Shown here piece after piece: positions 1 through 8,968 of a stretch of 64,000 nt of DNA (positions are counted from its first letter, which is position 1; every line of letters begins with the position of its first letter). The notes under the pieces were generated by a model. The model was given only the letters and a program-made list of their open reading frames with translations, did no database searches and had not been told where the DNA came from. The translations under genes and the position numbers were made by a program. The stretch covers positions 620,001 to 684,000 of the forward strand of contig CAWDXZ010000002.1 of the NCBI GenBank assembly GCA_963806455.1. Direction: 5' to 3'. Source of the DNA: Bog-756 sp963806455. GTDB lineage: Bacteria > Actinomycetota > Acidimicrobiia > Acidimicrobiales > RAAP-2.

Positions 1-1091
1 TCGCCGCCATGGACGCGGCCAGCTCGGCGGTCCTCATCCAGCATGATCAATGTGCTCGCCGCCGAGGTGTTGCCGTAGTGGTCGACACTGATCGGTACGC
101 GGTCCGGAGGTAGTCCGAGCATCTCGATCGCCTGGCGGACCACGACACCGTTGGCTTGGTGTAGATACCAACGAGCCACAGCATCGACGTCGAAATCGCC
201 CCCGGTCACTGGCTTGACGGTGGTCGGCCAATCTTCCCGAAGCATCTCGAAATCCCGGGTCATCAACGGCGGGAATACCTCGGCAACCTTCGCGCCGTCC
301 ATCAGGAAGACATGGTCCGCCACGTTGGTCACCGAAGTGTGATGTAGGCAGCCACCGCCCGGATACGAAACGAGGCCGATGTCAGGGCTGGTCTCGTAGC
401 GTACCGCCAACAAACCGGTCGGAGGTTCGCTTTCGTCCCACGGCGTCGACTTCCAAACCGCCGCACCGGCTCCGTCGGCAAACATGAGGGGTGCCAACCA
501 TCCCAAGCCGCTCTGGTGCTTGTAGTAGTAGTCGTGGACTTCCGGTCCGAAGTAGCCCGATGGGCAGTTGCTCGCCACCACCAGGGCAGTGGCTGGAGCC
601 ATCGAGACCAGCGAGCAGGCCATCGAGCGAAATCCAGGGGCCAGCCCAGCGCACCCGAGGTTGTGGTGGACCAGGTCGGCATCCCTGCGCAACCCGAGCT
701 CGGTCATCAGGAACCGGAAGTGGTCCTGGCAGGCAATCAGGTCCGGCGTCGTGCTCACATGGACGAGGAGGTCGATGTCGCCGGCCTCGAGTCCAGCATC
801 GATGAGGGCACTCCTGCTGGCCCGCAGGGCCAGATCACCATCGAACATCCCCCCTGCGGCTCGGCTCCGCTTACGCGTCCCGCCGAAGTCATAGTCCAAG
901 CGTCGCTCGTTGATGCCGAGATGCCTGACGACCCATTCTGGTTCAAGAGGTCTTCCATCAGGCCGGACGGGATGCAGGTACTCGAGAATCTCATCATTCG
1001 GGACTCGGTGGTCCGGCAAGAACGAACCGACCCCCGCGAGCGTGATCGAAACGTCGGACGCCAACCTTGGAATTGCTGCCGAGCCAAGCAT
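1..1091 (-). CDS. Beta-ketoacyl-ACP synthase III-like condensing enzyme (partial, C-terminus beyond left edge)
   Basis: Thiolase-fold condensing enzyme of the KAS III type, expected to join an acyl primer to a malonyl-type extender. The minus-strand frame stays open from the ATG at 1091 to the window edge, about 363 codons. All three catalytic residues are visible: Cys147 in LGCAG, His311 in HQAN and Asn341 in GNTSAAS. FADGAGAAVW at about 204-213 is the usual KAS III core strand. The start is chosen because GAGGTGG lies just upstream and the protein then begins close to the first core strand (SITLAGVGSFLPDHRV). It is 266 nt downstream of the SDR gene on the same strand. Physiological substrate is unknown; a specialised lipid role is as likely as housekeeping FabH, given the neighbouring wax-ester synthases. 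Confidence 0.85.
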   Translation of the reverse strand, partial: MLGSAAIPRLASDVSITLAGVGSFLPDHRVPNDEILEYLHPVRPDGRPLEPEWVVRHLGINERRLDYDFGGTRKRSRAAGGMFDGDLALRASRSALIDAGLEAGDIDLLVHVSTTPDLIACQDHFRFLMTELGLRRDADLVHHNLGCAGLAPGFRSMACSLVSMAPATALVVASNCPSGYFGPEVHDYYYKHQSGLGWLAPLMFADGAGAAVWKSTPWDESEPPTGLLAVRYETSPDIGLVSYPGGGCLHHTSVTNVADHVFLMDGAKVAEVFPPLMTRDFEMLREDWPTTVKPVTGGDFDVDAVARWYLHQANGVVVRQAIEMLGLPPDRVPISVDHYGNTSAASTLIMLDEDRRAGRVHGG

Positions 1092-1357
1092 CAAACCACC
1101 TCGCAGTCGCTTGGAACCACCTTCTCCAGACCACCATTTCCGCCCGTCAAACCCTCTTGGTCCAAGGTAGGGGCCTTCCGACGGGCCGACCAGAGGCGAA
1201 GGTCCCAACCCCGGTCAACCGTACCGGCCGGAACAGTGACGAATGTTTCTCCGGTTCGACAGCTGCGGATCGCCCCGCATCAAACTCGCATCGGTCAGGG
1301 TGCGACGCACTTCGACGTAGAAGTGAAGCCAACCGCCCCCCCCTGTGGCTCGACGAG

Positions 1358-2179
1358 TCAAAGACTGAGGAAGGTGCGGACAACTCGGTCCTGGATTCGG
1401 GTGGGTACGACCGACTGAAGTGCGGCGATCGCCTGAGCGTCAAAGCCCACCAGGTACCTCGCCCGCGGATTGTGCGATGTGATGGCGTCGGCGATGGTGC
1501 GGGCGACCTTGGAGGGATCACCCATGAAAGGGTCCATTAGCCGGGTAATGGTCAGCAATCGTCGATAGGAAGTGGCAAAGTTGGATTCGGCGCGGCCACC
1601 CAGCTCCTCTGCGGCCTCCTGCCAGATGCCCGTGCGGATCAGGCCCGGCTCGACGAGCACGACCTTCACGCCATCGGCAGCGACTTCGGCTCGAAGGGCA
1701 TCGGTGACCCCCTCGAGAGCGTGCTTGCAGGCCTGATACCAACCGGTCAACGGAGTCGTGGTGCGCCCGTATATGGAAGATACATTGACGATGCGTCCGT
1801 CATGGTCGTGTCGCATATAGGGAAGTGCCAAACGTGCGAGACGCACGGGACCGACGACCATGGTCTCGAGGGCGACACGGAGTTCCACATCATCGATATC
1901 TTCGATCGCACCGGTAACTGAGAGTCCCGCGTTGTTCACGATTACCGTCGGTCGGTATTTCTGGACCACCCGCTCGCAGGCAGCGGCGTCAGTGACGTCC
2001 ATGATCGCGGTCTCGAGCGTCACACCTCTCTCGTGGGCCAACGCAGTGACTTCCCTGGCTTTGGCACGAGAGCGAACGGTGCCAACTGATCGCAGACCCC
2101 TCCGGGCCAGTTCCAACACAACGGCAAGACCGATTCCCGAGTTGGCTCCCGTCGTCAGAGCGATCCGCTCGTCAGCCAT
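1358..2179 (-). CDS. Short-chain dehydrogenase/reductase (SDR)
   Basis: Classical SDR of 273 aa, an NAD(P)-dependent oxidoreductase with a Rossmann fold. Visible motifs are the cofactor loop TGANSGIG (10-17), NNAG, the catalytic Ser in VNVSS and the YQACK (YxxxK) pair, followed by PG after the sixth strand. The ATG at 2179 is preferred over the TTG at 2185 because GGGAG ends 7 nt before it. It lies upstream of the KAS III-like gene on the same strand and could reduce a 3-keto lipid intermediate, but that is context only; the substrate cannot be read from sequence. Confidence 0.85.
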   Translation of the reverse strand: MADERIALTTGANSGIGLAVVLELARRGLRSVGTVRSRAKAREVTALAHERGVTLETAIMDVTDAAACERVVQKYRPTVIVNNAGLSVTGAIEDIDDVELRVALETMVVGPVRLARLALPYMRHDHDGRIVNVSSIYGRTTTPLTGWYQACKHALEGVTDALRAEVAADGVKVVLVEPGLIRTGIWQEAAEELGGRAESNFATSYRRLLTITRLMDPFMGDPSKVARTIADAITSHNPRARYLVGFDAQAIAALQSVVPTRIQDRVVRTFLSL

Positions 2180-2614
2180 TCGCAAACTCCCATTGTCAAT
2201 CTGCTGATGTTCTGTCTTTCCATCCTGACCAGAGCTGGCCGAGTCTCAAGAGGAGAAGGTCACAATCAAGACAGGGAGAATGCAGTTCTCCCTGTTCTCG
2301 GGGTCGCCCACGCCGCGTCCGGCCGAGGATCACGTGCTCGATCCCCACCCGGTGGGCGGGACGCGTATCGGACCGGGCTGCCGGTTGCCCTCCTCTCGGG
2401 GCGTTCCCGATTGCTGTTCGAGCCAGTCGTCCGTCGGTTTCGGATCGCCCACCTGGCGGGTCTATGTCATCGGCCCGCTTTCCACGGGTCGACCGACCCC
2501 CGTCGACAAAGCTGCATGGTGGGCGGCTCAGGGTGAGGCCGGCATGGCGAGGACCTACGGCCCTAGTGGCGGACGCGACCCCGCCGTACGATCCAAGTAC
2601 CAGGGAGGTGTCGG
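2180..2614. other. Divergent intergenic region, 435 bp
   Basis: No credible gene. This region separates the minus-strand SDR from the plus-strand WS/DGAT gene, so it should hold promoters for both. It contains a perfect 10-bp inverted repeat (2271-2295) and, at 2581-2592, CCGCCGTACGAT ending in a TANNNT hexamer 22 nt before the WS/DGAT start. Confidence 0.6.
2271..2295. repeat. Perfect 10-bp inverted repeat, candidate operator
   Basis: ACAGGGAGAA (2271-2280) and its exact reverse complement TTCTCCCTGT (2286-2295) flank a 5-nt spacer. It sits between divergent genes, 91 nt from the SDR start. There is no T-tract on either side, so a regulator site is more likely than a terminator. Confidence 0.5.
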
Positions 2615-4030
2615 ATGAAGCGGATGAGTGGTGCGGACGCCAGTTTCGTCTATGGCGAGACGCCGAGTTCCCACATGCTCTTGGGCACCGTGGCCGTGCT
2701 GGACCCTTCGACCGCGTCGAACGGCTTCGATATCGACCGCTTGCGCGCGCTGGTTGGTGCCCGTGCCGGCCTCTTGGGCCCGTACTTGCGCCGCCTGGTC
2801 GAAGTTCCCTTCGGCCTCGACCGCCCCGTTTGGGTGGACGATCAGCCTCCGGATCTCGTCCGCCAGATCCGTCCTGTCTGCGTCCCGGCTCCGGGCGGCC
2901 CCCGCGAGCTCGGTGCGCTGGTCGGTGACCTGTTGGCCCACAAGCTCGAGCCGGGTCGTCCCTTGTGGGAAGTCTGGTTCATCGAAGGCCTCGAGCATGG
3001 CCGCGTGGCTCTCCTCACCAAGATGCACCACTGTGTGGCGGATGGAGTCAGGGGTGCCCGCATGTACGAGGTGCTCTATGACCTCGAACCTGGGGCGCCT
3101 CTCGAACGCCCTGACACCCCCGAGCTCCAGGGCGAGCGAATCCCCTCCGGGTGGGAGATGACCATGCGGGCCCTGCCGAGGTTGGCGGGTACACCCCTAC
3201 GGGCAGTTCGTACTTCTTGTCACCTCGGCCTCGGCGCGCTAAGGATGCTACGGCTCCGTGCCTCGCCGGAATGGCCGGAGGTCACGTTGCCGTTTCAGGC
3301 ACCCCGCACATCCCTCAACCGATCCATCACCCCCGCTCGAAACTTCGCCTTCTGCTCGGTCTCCCTCTCCGGAGTGAAGTCCATAAAGGATGTTTTTTCA
3401 GTCACCGTCAACGACGTGGTGCTCGCAATCTGCACTGGTGCCCTGCGTCGCTATCTCCTTGTTCGAGGCGAGCTGCCCGTCAAGCCATTGATCGCCCAGA
3501 TACCTGTGGCTGTACATGTCAAGGATGGAGCCGATGCCTCCGGGGGCGCATGGGGAAACGCCACATCCGTGATGGGCGCGGCCTTACCCACTCAACTCGA
3601 TGACCCGGTCGCACGGCTCCGGACGATCCACGATTCCACTCACAGCGCAAAGGCAATGCAGCACGCTCTCGGTGACGACCTCATCCTCGACCTGGCGGAC
3701 GTCATACCGCCCGGTCTGCTTGCCGCTGTAGTCCGCGTCTACAGTCGGCTACGTCTCGTTGAGTATCACCCGCCCGTCTTCAACCTGATCGTGTCCAACG
3801 TCCAGGGCGCGCCACTCCCGCTCTACATCGCGGGCGCACGGCTCGAGGCCAGCTACCCAATCGGGCCCTTGCTTGACGGGGGTGGTCTGAACATCACGGT
3901 CCTCAGCTATCTCGACCGAATCGACTTCGGCTTTGTCGTGTGTCCGAAGATCGTGGAAGATCCATGGCAGTTCGCCGAGGCGACTTCAGTGGCATTTGCC
4001 GAACTCGAGAAGGCGGCAAATGCGGCGTAG
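2615..4030 (+). CDS. WS/DGAT acyltransferase (wax ester synthase / diacylglycerol acyltransferase), copy 1
   Basis: 471 aa, the usual length for bacterial WS/DGAT enzymes, which transfer acyl-CoA to fatty alcohols or diacylglycerol to make storage wax esters or triacylglycerol. The catalytic HHxxxDG motif is present as HHCVADG (His138-His139, Asp143), and the second half has the family element NDVVLAICTGALRRYL at about 267-282. A strong Shine-Dalgarno (GGGAGGTG) precedes the ATG by 4 nt. It heads a plus-strand series with an alpha/beta hydrolase, a phasin-like protein and a second WS/DGAT. Which acceptor it prefers cannot be told. Confidence 0.92.
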   Translation: MKRMSGADASFVYGETPSSHMLLGTVAVLDPSTASNGFDIDRLRALVGARAGLLGPYLRRLVEVPFGLDRPVWVDDQPPDLVRQIRPVCVPAPGGPRELGALVGDLLAHKLEPGRPLWEVWFIEGLEHGRVALLTKMHHCVADGVRGARMYEVLYDLEPGAPLERPDTPELQGERIPSGWEMTMRALPRLAGTPLRAVRTSCHLGLGALRMLRLRASPEWPEVTLPFQAPRTSLNRSITPARNFAFCSVSLSGVKSIKDVFSVTVNDVVLAICTGALRRYLLVRGELPVKPLIAQIPVAVHVKDGADASGGAWGNATSVMGAALPTQLDDPVARLRTIHDSTHSAKAMQHALGDDLILDLADVIPPGLLAAVVRVYSRLRLVEYHPPVFNLIVSNVQGAPLPLYIAGARLEASYPIGPLLDGGGLNITVLSYLDRIDFGFVVCPKIVEDPWQFAEATSVAFAELEKAANAA

Positions 4031-4361
4031 CGCTCGGGAAGCGCGAAACGTGGGCACGGGATGAGCGACCGACTCCGACGGTTCGCCCAACGCCGATGCT
4101 GGGTGGACCAAATCGGCTGCTCCTTCGCCCATCGGCGCCGCCATACCGGGCCGTGCACCACGCCCTCGAGCCGTCTTCTGGTTGGCTCGACGATGGTCGT
4201 AACCGTCAAAAGTGACTATGGCGAGCCATTTGTGCCTGTGTCAGCATGTCCACCAGTTCGGTGACACCAAACTGAATAATGGGGCATGTTGTGGTGCAGT
4301 TGTCGGGGCGGGCGAATCCGGTGAACGAACAACAGACGTTCGCCGTTCGGAGACCTGGAGG
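4031..4361. other. Intergenic region, 331 bp
   Basis: Between the first WS/DGAT gene and the hydrolase. No ORF here is convincing. If the hydrolase started at the in-frame upstream codon at 4212, that start would add a 50-residue extension lacking family character. Confidence 0.4.
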
Positions 4362-4946
4362 ATGAGTAACGTTCTCGTCTTCGTGGGAGGCTTCGGTGCA
4401 CCGGGTAACGAGTGGCCGCTGACTCCGATCCGACGGAGTGCTCGTGAGCATGGCTGGCGTACCAAGTACTTCAATGAACGACTGGTGTTTGGCCCAATCG
4501 CGACATCGGTCGAACGCCTGGTCAACCTGATCCACGGGCTGCACCGTGTCCACGACACCATCGTGGTCGTCGGGCACTCGATGGGAGGCCTCGTCGCCGA
4601 GCACGCAGCAGCGCTCGGAGCGCCAATCGACGCGCTCGTGACGATCGGCACGCCGCACCGAGGCCACTCACTGTCTCGCTTTGGCCCGCTGGCGGTCATG
4701 AGGGAGATGGGAACGAACAGCAGCTATCTCAGAAGCGTGGAGGCCATCCCCGGGCGACGTCCACCGATTCTAGTGATCATTGGAGCGAGAGACAGGCTCG
4801 TGTCGAAGAGCGCCACGCGACCGAAACGATCGCATACCTTTCTCGAGATTCCGGCGGTCGGCCACCTGGGTGTCATATTCGATCAACGGACAGCTGACGC
4901 CATCTTGCAGTGGGCCGAAGTTCATACAAGAGAGCGGGCGGGATGA
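4362..4946 (+). CDS. Alpha/beta hydrolase, small esterase/lipase-like
   Basis: 194 aa from the chosen ATG. The nucleophile elbow is GHSMGG (71-76, Ser73), followed by TIGTPHRG, a common lipase/thioesterase element; a likely acid is in IIGARDRL and the catalytic His in VGHLGVIF. No signal peptide, so probably cytoplasmic. GGAGG abuts this ATG closely, which is unusual spacing, so the start is tentative. Between two WS/DGAT genes it could act on stored neutral lipid or acyl-CoA, but this is inferred from position. Its Ser nucleophile separates it from OleB-type Asp enzymes. Confidence 0.75.
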   Translation: MSNVLVFVGGFGAPGNEWPLTPIRRSAREHGWRTKYFNERLVFGPIATSVERLVNLIHGLHRVHDTIVVVGHSMGGLVAEHAAALGAPIDALVTIGTPHRGHSLSRFGPLAVMREMGTNSSYLRSVEAIPGRRPPILVIIGARDRLVSKSATRPKRSHTFLEIPAVGHLGVIFDQRTADAILQWAEVHTRERAG

Positions 4947-5471
4947 CTGACCGGTGCCGACTCGAGATCCGAGGACGACCCCCGATGAACCGTTCCGATC
5001 CAACACCGTCCACAGTCGCCCGGTCCAGTCATTCAGGGATGGGGTCCGGTGACGAGGGCGATCCGCCCCGATAGCAACGCCATAGGGTCATCGTGCGTCG
5101 GGATCTGCCCCGCCGTCGCAATGACGAACCACCCCCACTCGGGGCCGGAGGCCGACCGCTAGGCACAGCGTCAGAGGAGCCCCAGGGTCGGCTCAGGTCG
5201 CCCACGGCGAGCGGAGTGGAGGTTCCAACGTCGGTTTCCCGGGTGCGGGGGCCCCTGGGGACCTCGCCGGCCCACGATTCGCCTGATGGCGCCCGACGGT
5301 GTGGGCGGTGTGACGGTCTGCTCTCAGTCGGCCGGAGTGTCCTACCGAGCCAGCGGCCAGGTCCGTTGTGGACGAAACGTGCCAAAAGCCTCTAGTTCGG
5401 GGCCTTTCCGCATGCAACAAATGGCTGTAGCCACAATCGTGGTGAACGAGGGCTGAGAAGAGGAGGATGTC
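4947..5471. other. Intergenic region, 525 bp, no gene seen
   Basis: Open frames on both strands are Arg/Pro-rich and match no family I recognise. The promoter for the phasin-like gene is probably in the last 100 bp, but I see no clear -35/-10 pair. Confidence 0.4.
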
Positions 5472-5744
5472 ATGGCCACTACGGAGTCAAAGGCTGATGG
5501 CACTGATCGCATCATCGAATCGGTCCAGGAGGCGGAGAACTCGGCGCTGGAAGCGGTGCGGAAGTTCCTCGACACCGTCAACGGGGTCTTCCCAGACCTG
5601 TCGGCTGACGGCGGTCCTCGCAAGAAGATCATCGATTCGGCATTCAATATGACGGAGCAACTGGTTGGCACCTCGACTCAGCTTGCCCAAAAAATGGTCA
5701 AGGTTGGCCAGAACGCGCTACATGAGTCAGAGAGAAGCGACTGA
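5472..5744 (+). CDS. Small phasin-like amphipathic helical protein
   Basis: 90 aa, no membrane segment and no cysteine. Two predicted long amphipathic helices (about 12-41 and 52-85) are joined by a Pro/Gly turn (FPDLSADGGPRKK). Helical hairpins of this size resemble phasins, which coat storage granules or lipid bodies. GAGGAGG lies 5 nt before the ATG, an excellent ribosome site. Its position between two wax ester/TAG synthases supports a lipid-inclusion surface role. The family assignment is inference from composition and context rather than a recognised domain. Confidence 0.6.
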   Translation: MATTESKADGTDRIIESVQEAENSALEAVRKFLDTVNGVFPDLSADGGPRKKIIDSAFNMTEQLVGTSTQLAQKMVKVGQNALHESERSD

Positions 5745-5953
5745 ACCGCTCGGGCCTCGAGGCGTCGGGCATGCCCGGCAATCCGGGACGCGTACCCCAA
5801 CCAATGCGCGTTCCGGAGCGTTGATCGCGCCCTCGGCCATGCTCCTTCCATCGATTTCCTGATTGCCGTGGAGATGTGATGGCCGGCGTACGCGACGATC
5901 CGAGTCGGAGCTGACCATGCGGACGGAAGGCACCTTCCCGATGAGGAGCCGCT

Positions 5954-7408
5954 ATGACCGAACGATCAGAGCGATTCATGCGAGATACGGATGCGTTCTC
6001 GTGGTATCTCGAGGCCGATCCCAATCTCCGGGTCACGATCCTGGCCATCGCCTGGCTGGACGCCCGTCCCGATTTTGAGGCGATGACGGCACGGCTCGAG
6101 CGAGCGACCCGGCTGGTTCCGCGCTTCCGGCAGCGCCCGCTGCAGCCGCCGGGCCGACTGGCGCCGCCCCGTTGGGTGGACACCGACTTCGATCTGTCAC
6201 TGCATCTGCGCCGCATGGATTCGCCCCGGCCACACACCCGGGCCACGGTGCTCGACTTCGCCCGCGTCGAGGCTATGAGCGGCTTCGATTCGACCCGGCC
6301 GCTGTGGCAGTTCACATTGGTCGAGAACCTGGTCGGCGACCGAGCCGCGTTGGTCATGAAGGTCCATCATTCATTGACGGATGGGATTGGTGGCGTTCGG
6401 CTGGCCCTGTTGCTGTTCGAGACCACGAACCAGGCCGACCCCGGGGACGAGGTTCCGACGCCGGAGTGGGACGGGAAGACGCCCGGCACTATCACGCTCG
6501 TTCGAGAAGCGGTCACCTATTCCGCGCTCCGCGTCACGGGAACCGTTCGCCACGGGCTGTCCATTGCCATTCCTACGGCGATCGGCGCCGCCCGACGTCC
6601 GTGGGACTCGGCGGTCGAAGCCTTGGCAACCGCGCGTTCGGTTGCCCGGTTCGTGGAGCCGGTCCCCCGCACGCTCTCACCGTTGATGGCCGAAAGAGGG
6701 CTCGATCGCCACCTGAGCATGGTGGACGTCGACTTCGGGGACCTGAAGCAGGCGGCCGTGTCGGTGGGGGCATCGCTCAACGATGCGTTCGTGGCTTCGA
6801 TCACCGGCGGTCTGCGCCGCTACCACGACCACCACGGCGCTCCTGTAGGAGACCTCAGGATCACCATGCCGATCTCGATCCGCAAGGAGGACGACCCGGC
6901 GGCGAGCAATCGGATCACCCTCGCTCGGTTCAGAGTGCCTGTCGGGGTGGCCGACCCGGCCGAGCGGGTGCGCATGACCGGCCGGCGCTGCCGTTCGGCC
7001 CGGGACGAGCGTGCGCTGCCGCTGTCGAACTCGATCGCCGGCACCTTGAATTTGCTCCCCTCGAGCGTGGTCGGGAGCATGCTCAAGCACATCGACCTGC
7101 TGGCCAGCGACGTACCGGGCATGAAGACTCCCATCTACCTCAGCGGCGCACCGGTGTCGGGGTACCATGCCTTCGGGCCGACGACCGGCGCGGCGGTGAA
7201 CGCCACCCTCTTCACCTACTGCGATGTCTGTTGTGTCGGTTTCACAATCGACACGGCTGCGGTGCCCGACCCCGATGTCCTCATGGCGTGCTTCTGCCAG
7301 GGTTTCGACGAGGTCCTAGACCTGGTCGGCGAGCATCGTCCGGTCGAACTGGAAGACTCGGCGAAAGAGGGTCCTTCGGCCCTTCTCAGGCCACGATCTT
7401 CCGAATAG
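5954..7408 (+). CDS. WS/DGAT acyltransferase, copy 2
   Basis: 484 aa. It carries HHSLTDG (His138-His139, Asp143) at exactly the same residue numbers as copy 1, plus a C-terminal domain with NDAFVASITGGLRRY at about 276-290. The N-terminus (FMRDTDAFSWYLE) is typical of the actinobacterial subgroup. GAGGAG precedes the ATG. The two copies are clearly divergent in sequence, so they are paralogues of some age and may differ in substrate. It ends before a convergent terminator region. Confidence 0.9.
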   Translation: MTERSERFMRDTDAFSWYLEADPNLRVTILAIAWLDARPDFEAMTARLERATRLVPRFRQRPLQPPGRLAPPRWVDTDFDLSLHLRRMDSPRPHTRATVLDFARVEAMSGFDSTRPLWQFTLVENLVGDRAALVMKVHHSLTDGIGGVRLALLLFETTNQADPGDEVPTPEWDGKTPGTITLVREAVTYSALRVTGTVRHGLSIAIPTAIGAARRPWDSAVEALATARSVARFVEPVPRTLSPLMAERGLDRHLSMVDVDFGDLKQAAVSVGASLNDAFVASITGGLRRYHDHHGAPVGDLRITMPISIRKEDDPAASNRITLARFRVPVGVADPAERVRMTGRRCRSARDERALPLSNSIAGTLNLLPSSVVGSMLKHIDLLASDVPGMKTPIYLSGAPVSGYHAFGPTTGAAVNATLFTYCDVCCVGFTIDTAAVPDPDVLMACFCQGFDEVLDLVGEHRPVELEDSAKEGPSALLRPRSSE

Positions 7409-7819
7409 TGTGAATTGTGAAGGATCCGGAGGGATCCGGGAGGAGGCGCCTATGCGATGGCGACACGGTGACCCATTCTGAGAACGGATGGTAGAGGATT
7501 GTACGGGACCCGTCCCGGTAGGCCTCGATCACAAAGGCAAGCGGCTCGTAGTAGGAGCGTTGTAACGGCAAGGAGCAAGGATGCTCCCGTGAGTTGCCAT
7601 TTCCTCGATACGGCCGTTTTCGGAGCACAAGTTCAGTAGAGCGCCCGACCCCCGTCAACTTGTGGGGCGGGCGTTTTCGCGTGTGGGCCAGCGTCCGGGA
7701 TCGGGCCGCGGTGAGCGTGCGCGCTCACGAAGAGCTTCCGCCTGGGGATGGTGGCTCCTCCGGGATCCCCGTTAGGCCGTCCGGAACGGGGCACCGGTCC
7801 TGGCGCCTTCTGCCGGTCC
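7409..7819. other. Convergent intergenic region, 411 bp
   Basis: Lies between the convergent second WS/DGAT and the cell-wall hydrolase. It contains a tandem GGATCCGG pair near 7424-7440, a small hairpin (GGAGCA/TGCTCC, 7572-7587) and the terminator-like stem at 7642-7677. No gene is supported. Confidence 0.5.
7642..7677 (+). terminator. Rho-independent-like terminator
   Basis: Stem of 10 GC pairs with one bulged A: CGCCCG-A-CCCC (7642-7652) pairs with GGGGCGGGCG (7664-7673), loop of 11 nt, then TTTT. It is placed where transcription of the second WS/DGAT gene should stop. Confidence 0.6.
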
Positions 7820-8740
7820 TCAGCCGGGCCGGGTGGCTCCTACCAGCGCCGACCAGTGCGCATCGTCGAAGCGCACCAGGGCGCCGGTATGGGGTGCGTC
7901 GATCATCTCCCCGGCTCCCACATAGAGCCCCACGTGGTCGACGGCCGAGGGCCCGCTGCCGAAGAAGAGGAGGTCGCCCGGAGCGACCCCGGTCCCCGCC
8001 GGGACGCTCGGGCCGGCGTCGAACTGCTGTTGGGCCACCCGGGGCAGGGTGACTCCCGCCGTCCGGTAGGCGGCCTGGGCCAGCCCGGAGCAGTCGAAGC
8101 CACCCGGTCCGGTCCCTCCCCAGACGTACGGGGTGCCGAGGTGCCCGGCGGCGAAACTGAGGGTGGTCACCACGGTGCCCGAGGTGTTCGGATCGGCGTC
8201 GAAGGCCAACGACAGGGTGAGGACCGTGTCCACGTAGGACCCCGAGTGGTTGTAGTCGTCGATGGCGGCCCGCAGGGTTGCGGCGGAGCCGGCGCCGTCG
8301 GCACACAGCAGCGCAGCCGCGGAGTACACCGCGTCGACCGGGTCGTACGGGGAAGCCGGCCGGGCCCCGGCCGGCCCCACGGTGGCGTAGGCGGCGAAGG
8401 TGGCCGGCTCGAACTGCATCGGACCCTCGGCCCCTGCGGAGTTGGACCCCGACCACACCCCGGGGGCGTGAGACTGGCCGCTGCCGCTCTCGACGGTGCC
8501 CAACGCGGCCAGCACCGACCAGGCCAACCCGGGGCAGGTGGCGGCGGCCTGCTGGTAGAGGACCAGCCACCCCGGGGGGATGGCGGCACGGGGCCCGACG
8601 CCTCCCGATCCGGCGGCAGGGTCGGTGCGGGCGGTGCCGGTCCGAGCCGGGGCCGAACCGGCCACGACGGCCACCACCACGACCATGCTGACCACCACGC
8701 CCACCGTGGCGAGCAGGGCGGCCGTCACCCACTTGCCCAT
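7820..8740 (-). CDS. Secreted lytic transglycosylase-like + NlpC/P60 peptidoglycan hydrolase
   Basis: 306 aa two-domain cell-wall hydrolase. An N-terminal hydrophobic segment (about 6-28) is a signal anchor or signal peptide. Residues 55-185 look like a lysozyme/transglycosylase fold with the probable catalytic Glu84 in GTVES and the GPMQF element. Residues 190-305 are NlpC/P60: Cys217 in GGFDCSGL, His269 in AVDHVGLYVG and a third polar residue near His284. NlpC/P60 domains cleave D-Glu to diaminopimelate bonds in stem peptides. GGAGG sits 8 nt before the ATG. It is transcribed divergently from the acyl-CoA ligase. Confidence 0.85.
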   Translation of the reverse strand: MGKWVTAALLATVGVVVSMVVVVAVVAGSAPARTGTARTDPAAGSGGVGPRAAIPPGWLVLYQQAAATCPGLAWSVLAALGTVESGSGQSHAPGVWSGSNSAGAEGPMQFEPATFAAYATVGPAGARPASPYDPVDAVYSAAALLCADGAGSAATLRAAIDDYNHSGSYVDTVLTLSLAFDADPNTSGTVVTTLSFAAGHLGTPYVWGGTGPGGFDCSGLAQAAYRTAGVTLPRVAQQQFDAGPSVPAGTGVAPGDLLFFGSGPSAVDHVGLYVGAGEMIDAPHTGALVRFDDAHWSALVGATRPG

Positions 8741-8968
8741 CACCCAAGCCTCCGGGCCGGACCGCCGTACGATGTGAGCGGGTCGCTCAGAGTGGCTCGA
8801 CCGGTGCTCGCGGGTGTGATCGGGAGCGGGTTCCTCTGGGCCGAGCCGGCCCGGCCCAGTACACCACCGGCGAGAGGCGATGACAACCCCCGGCGGATGA
8901 CCCCGCCGACCGGGGTCGGTATGCTCGACCATCCGGTATTCCCGGAGCAGGACAGGGGAGGGCCGATC

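Noticed and set aside
2490..2530. Second copy of the terminator-like element seen at 7642-7677
   Set aside because: Part of the text is similar (CGACCCCCGTC) but the pairing arm and T-tract are missing.
1..4946. Ole-type olefin biosynthesis cluster (condensing enzyme, SDR, alpha/beta hydrolase, ligase)
   Set aside because: The hydrolase has a Ser nucleophile rather than the Asp of OleB, the SDR is classical rather than OleD-like, and the ligase is a separate FadD-type gene. A lipid-storage reading fits better.
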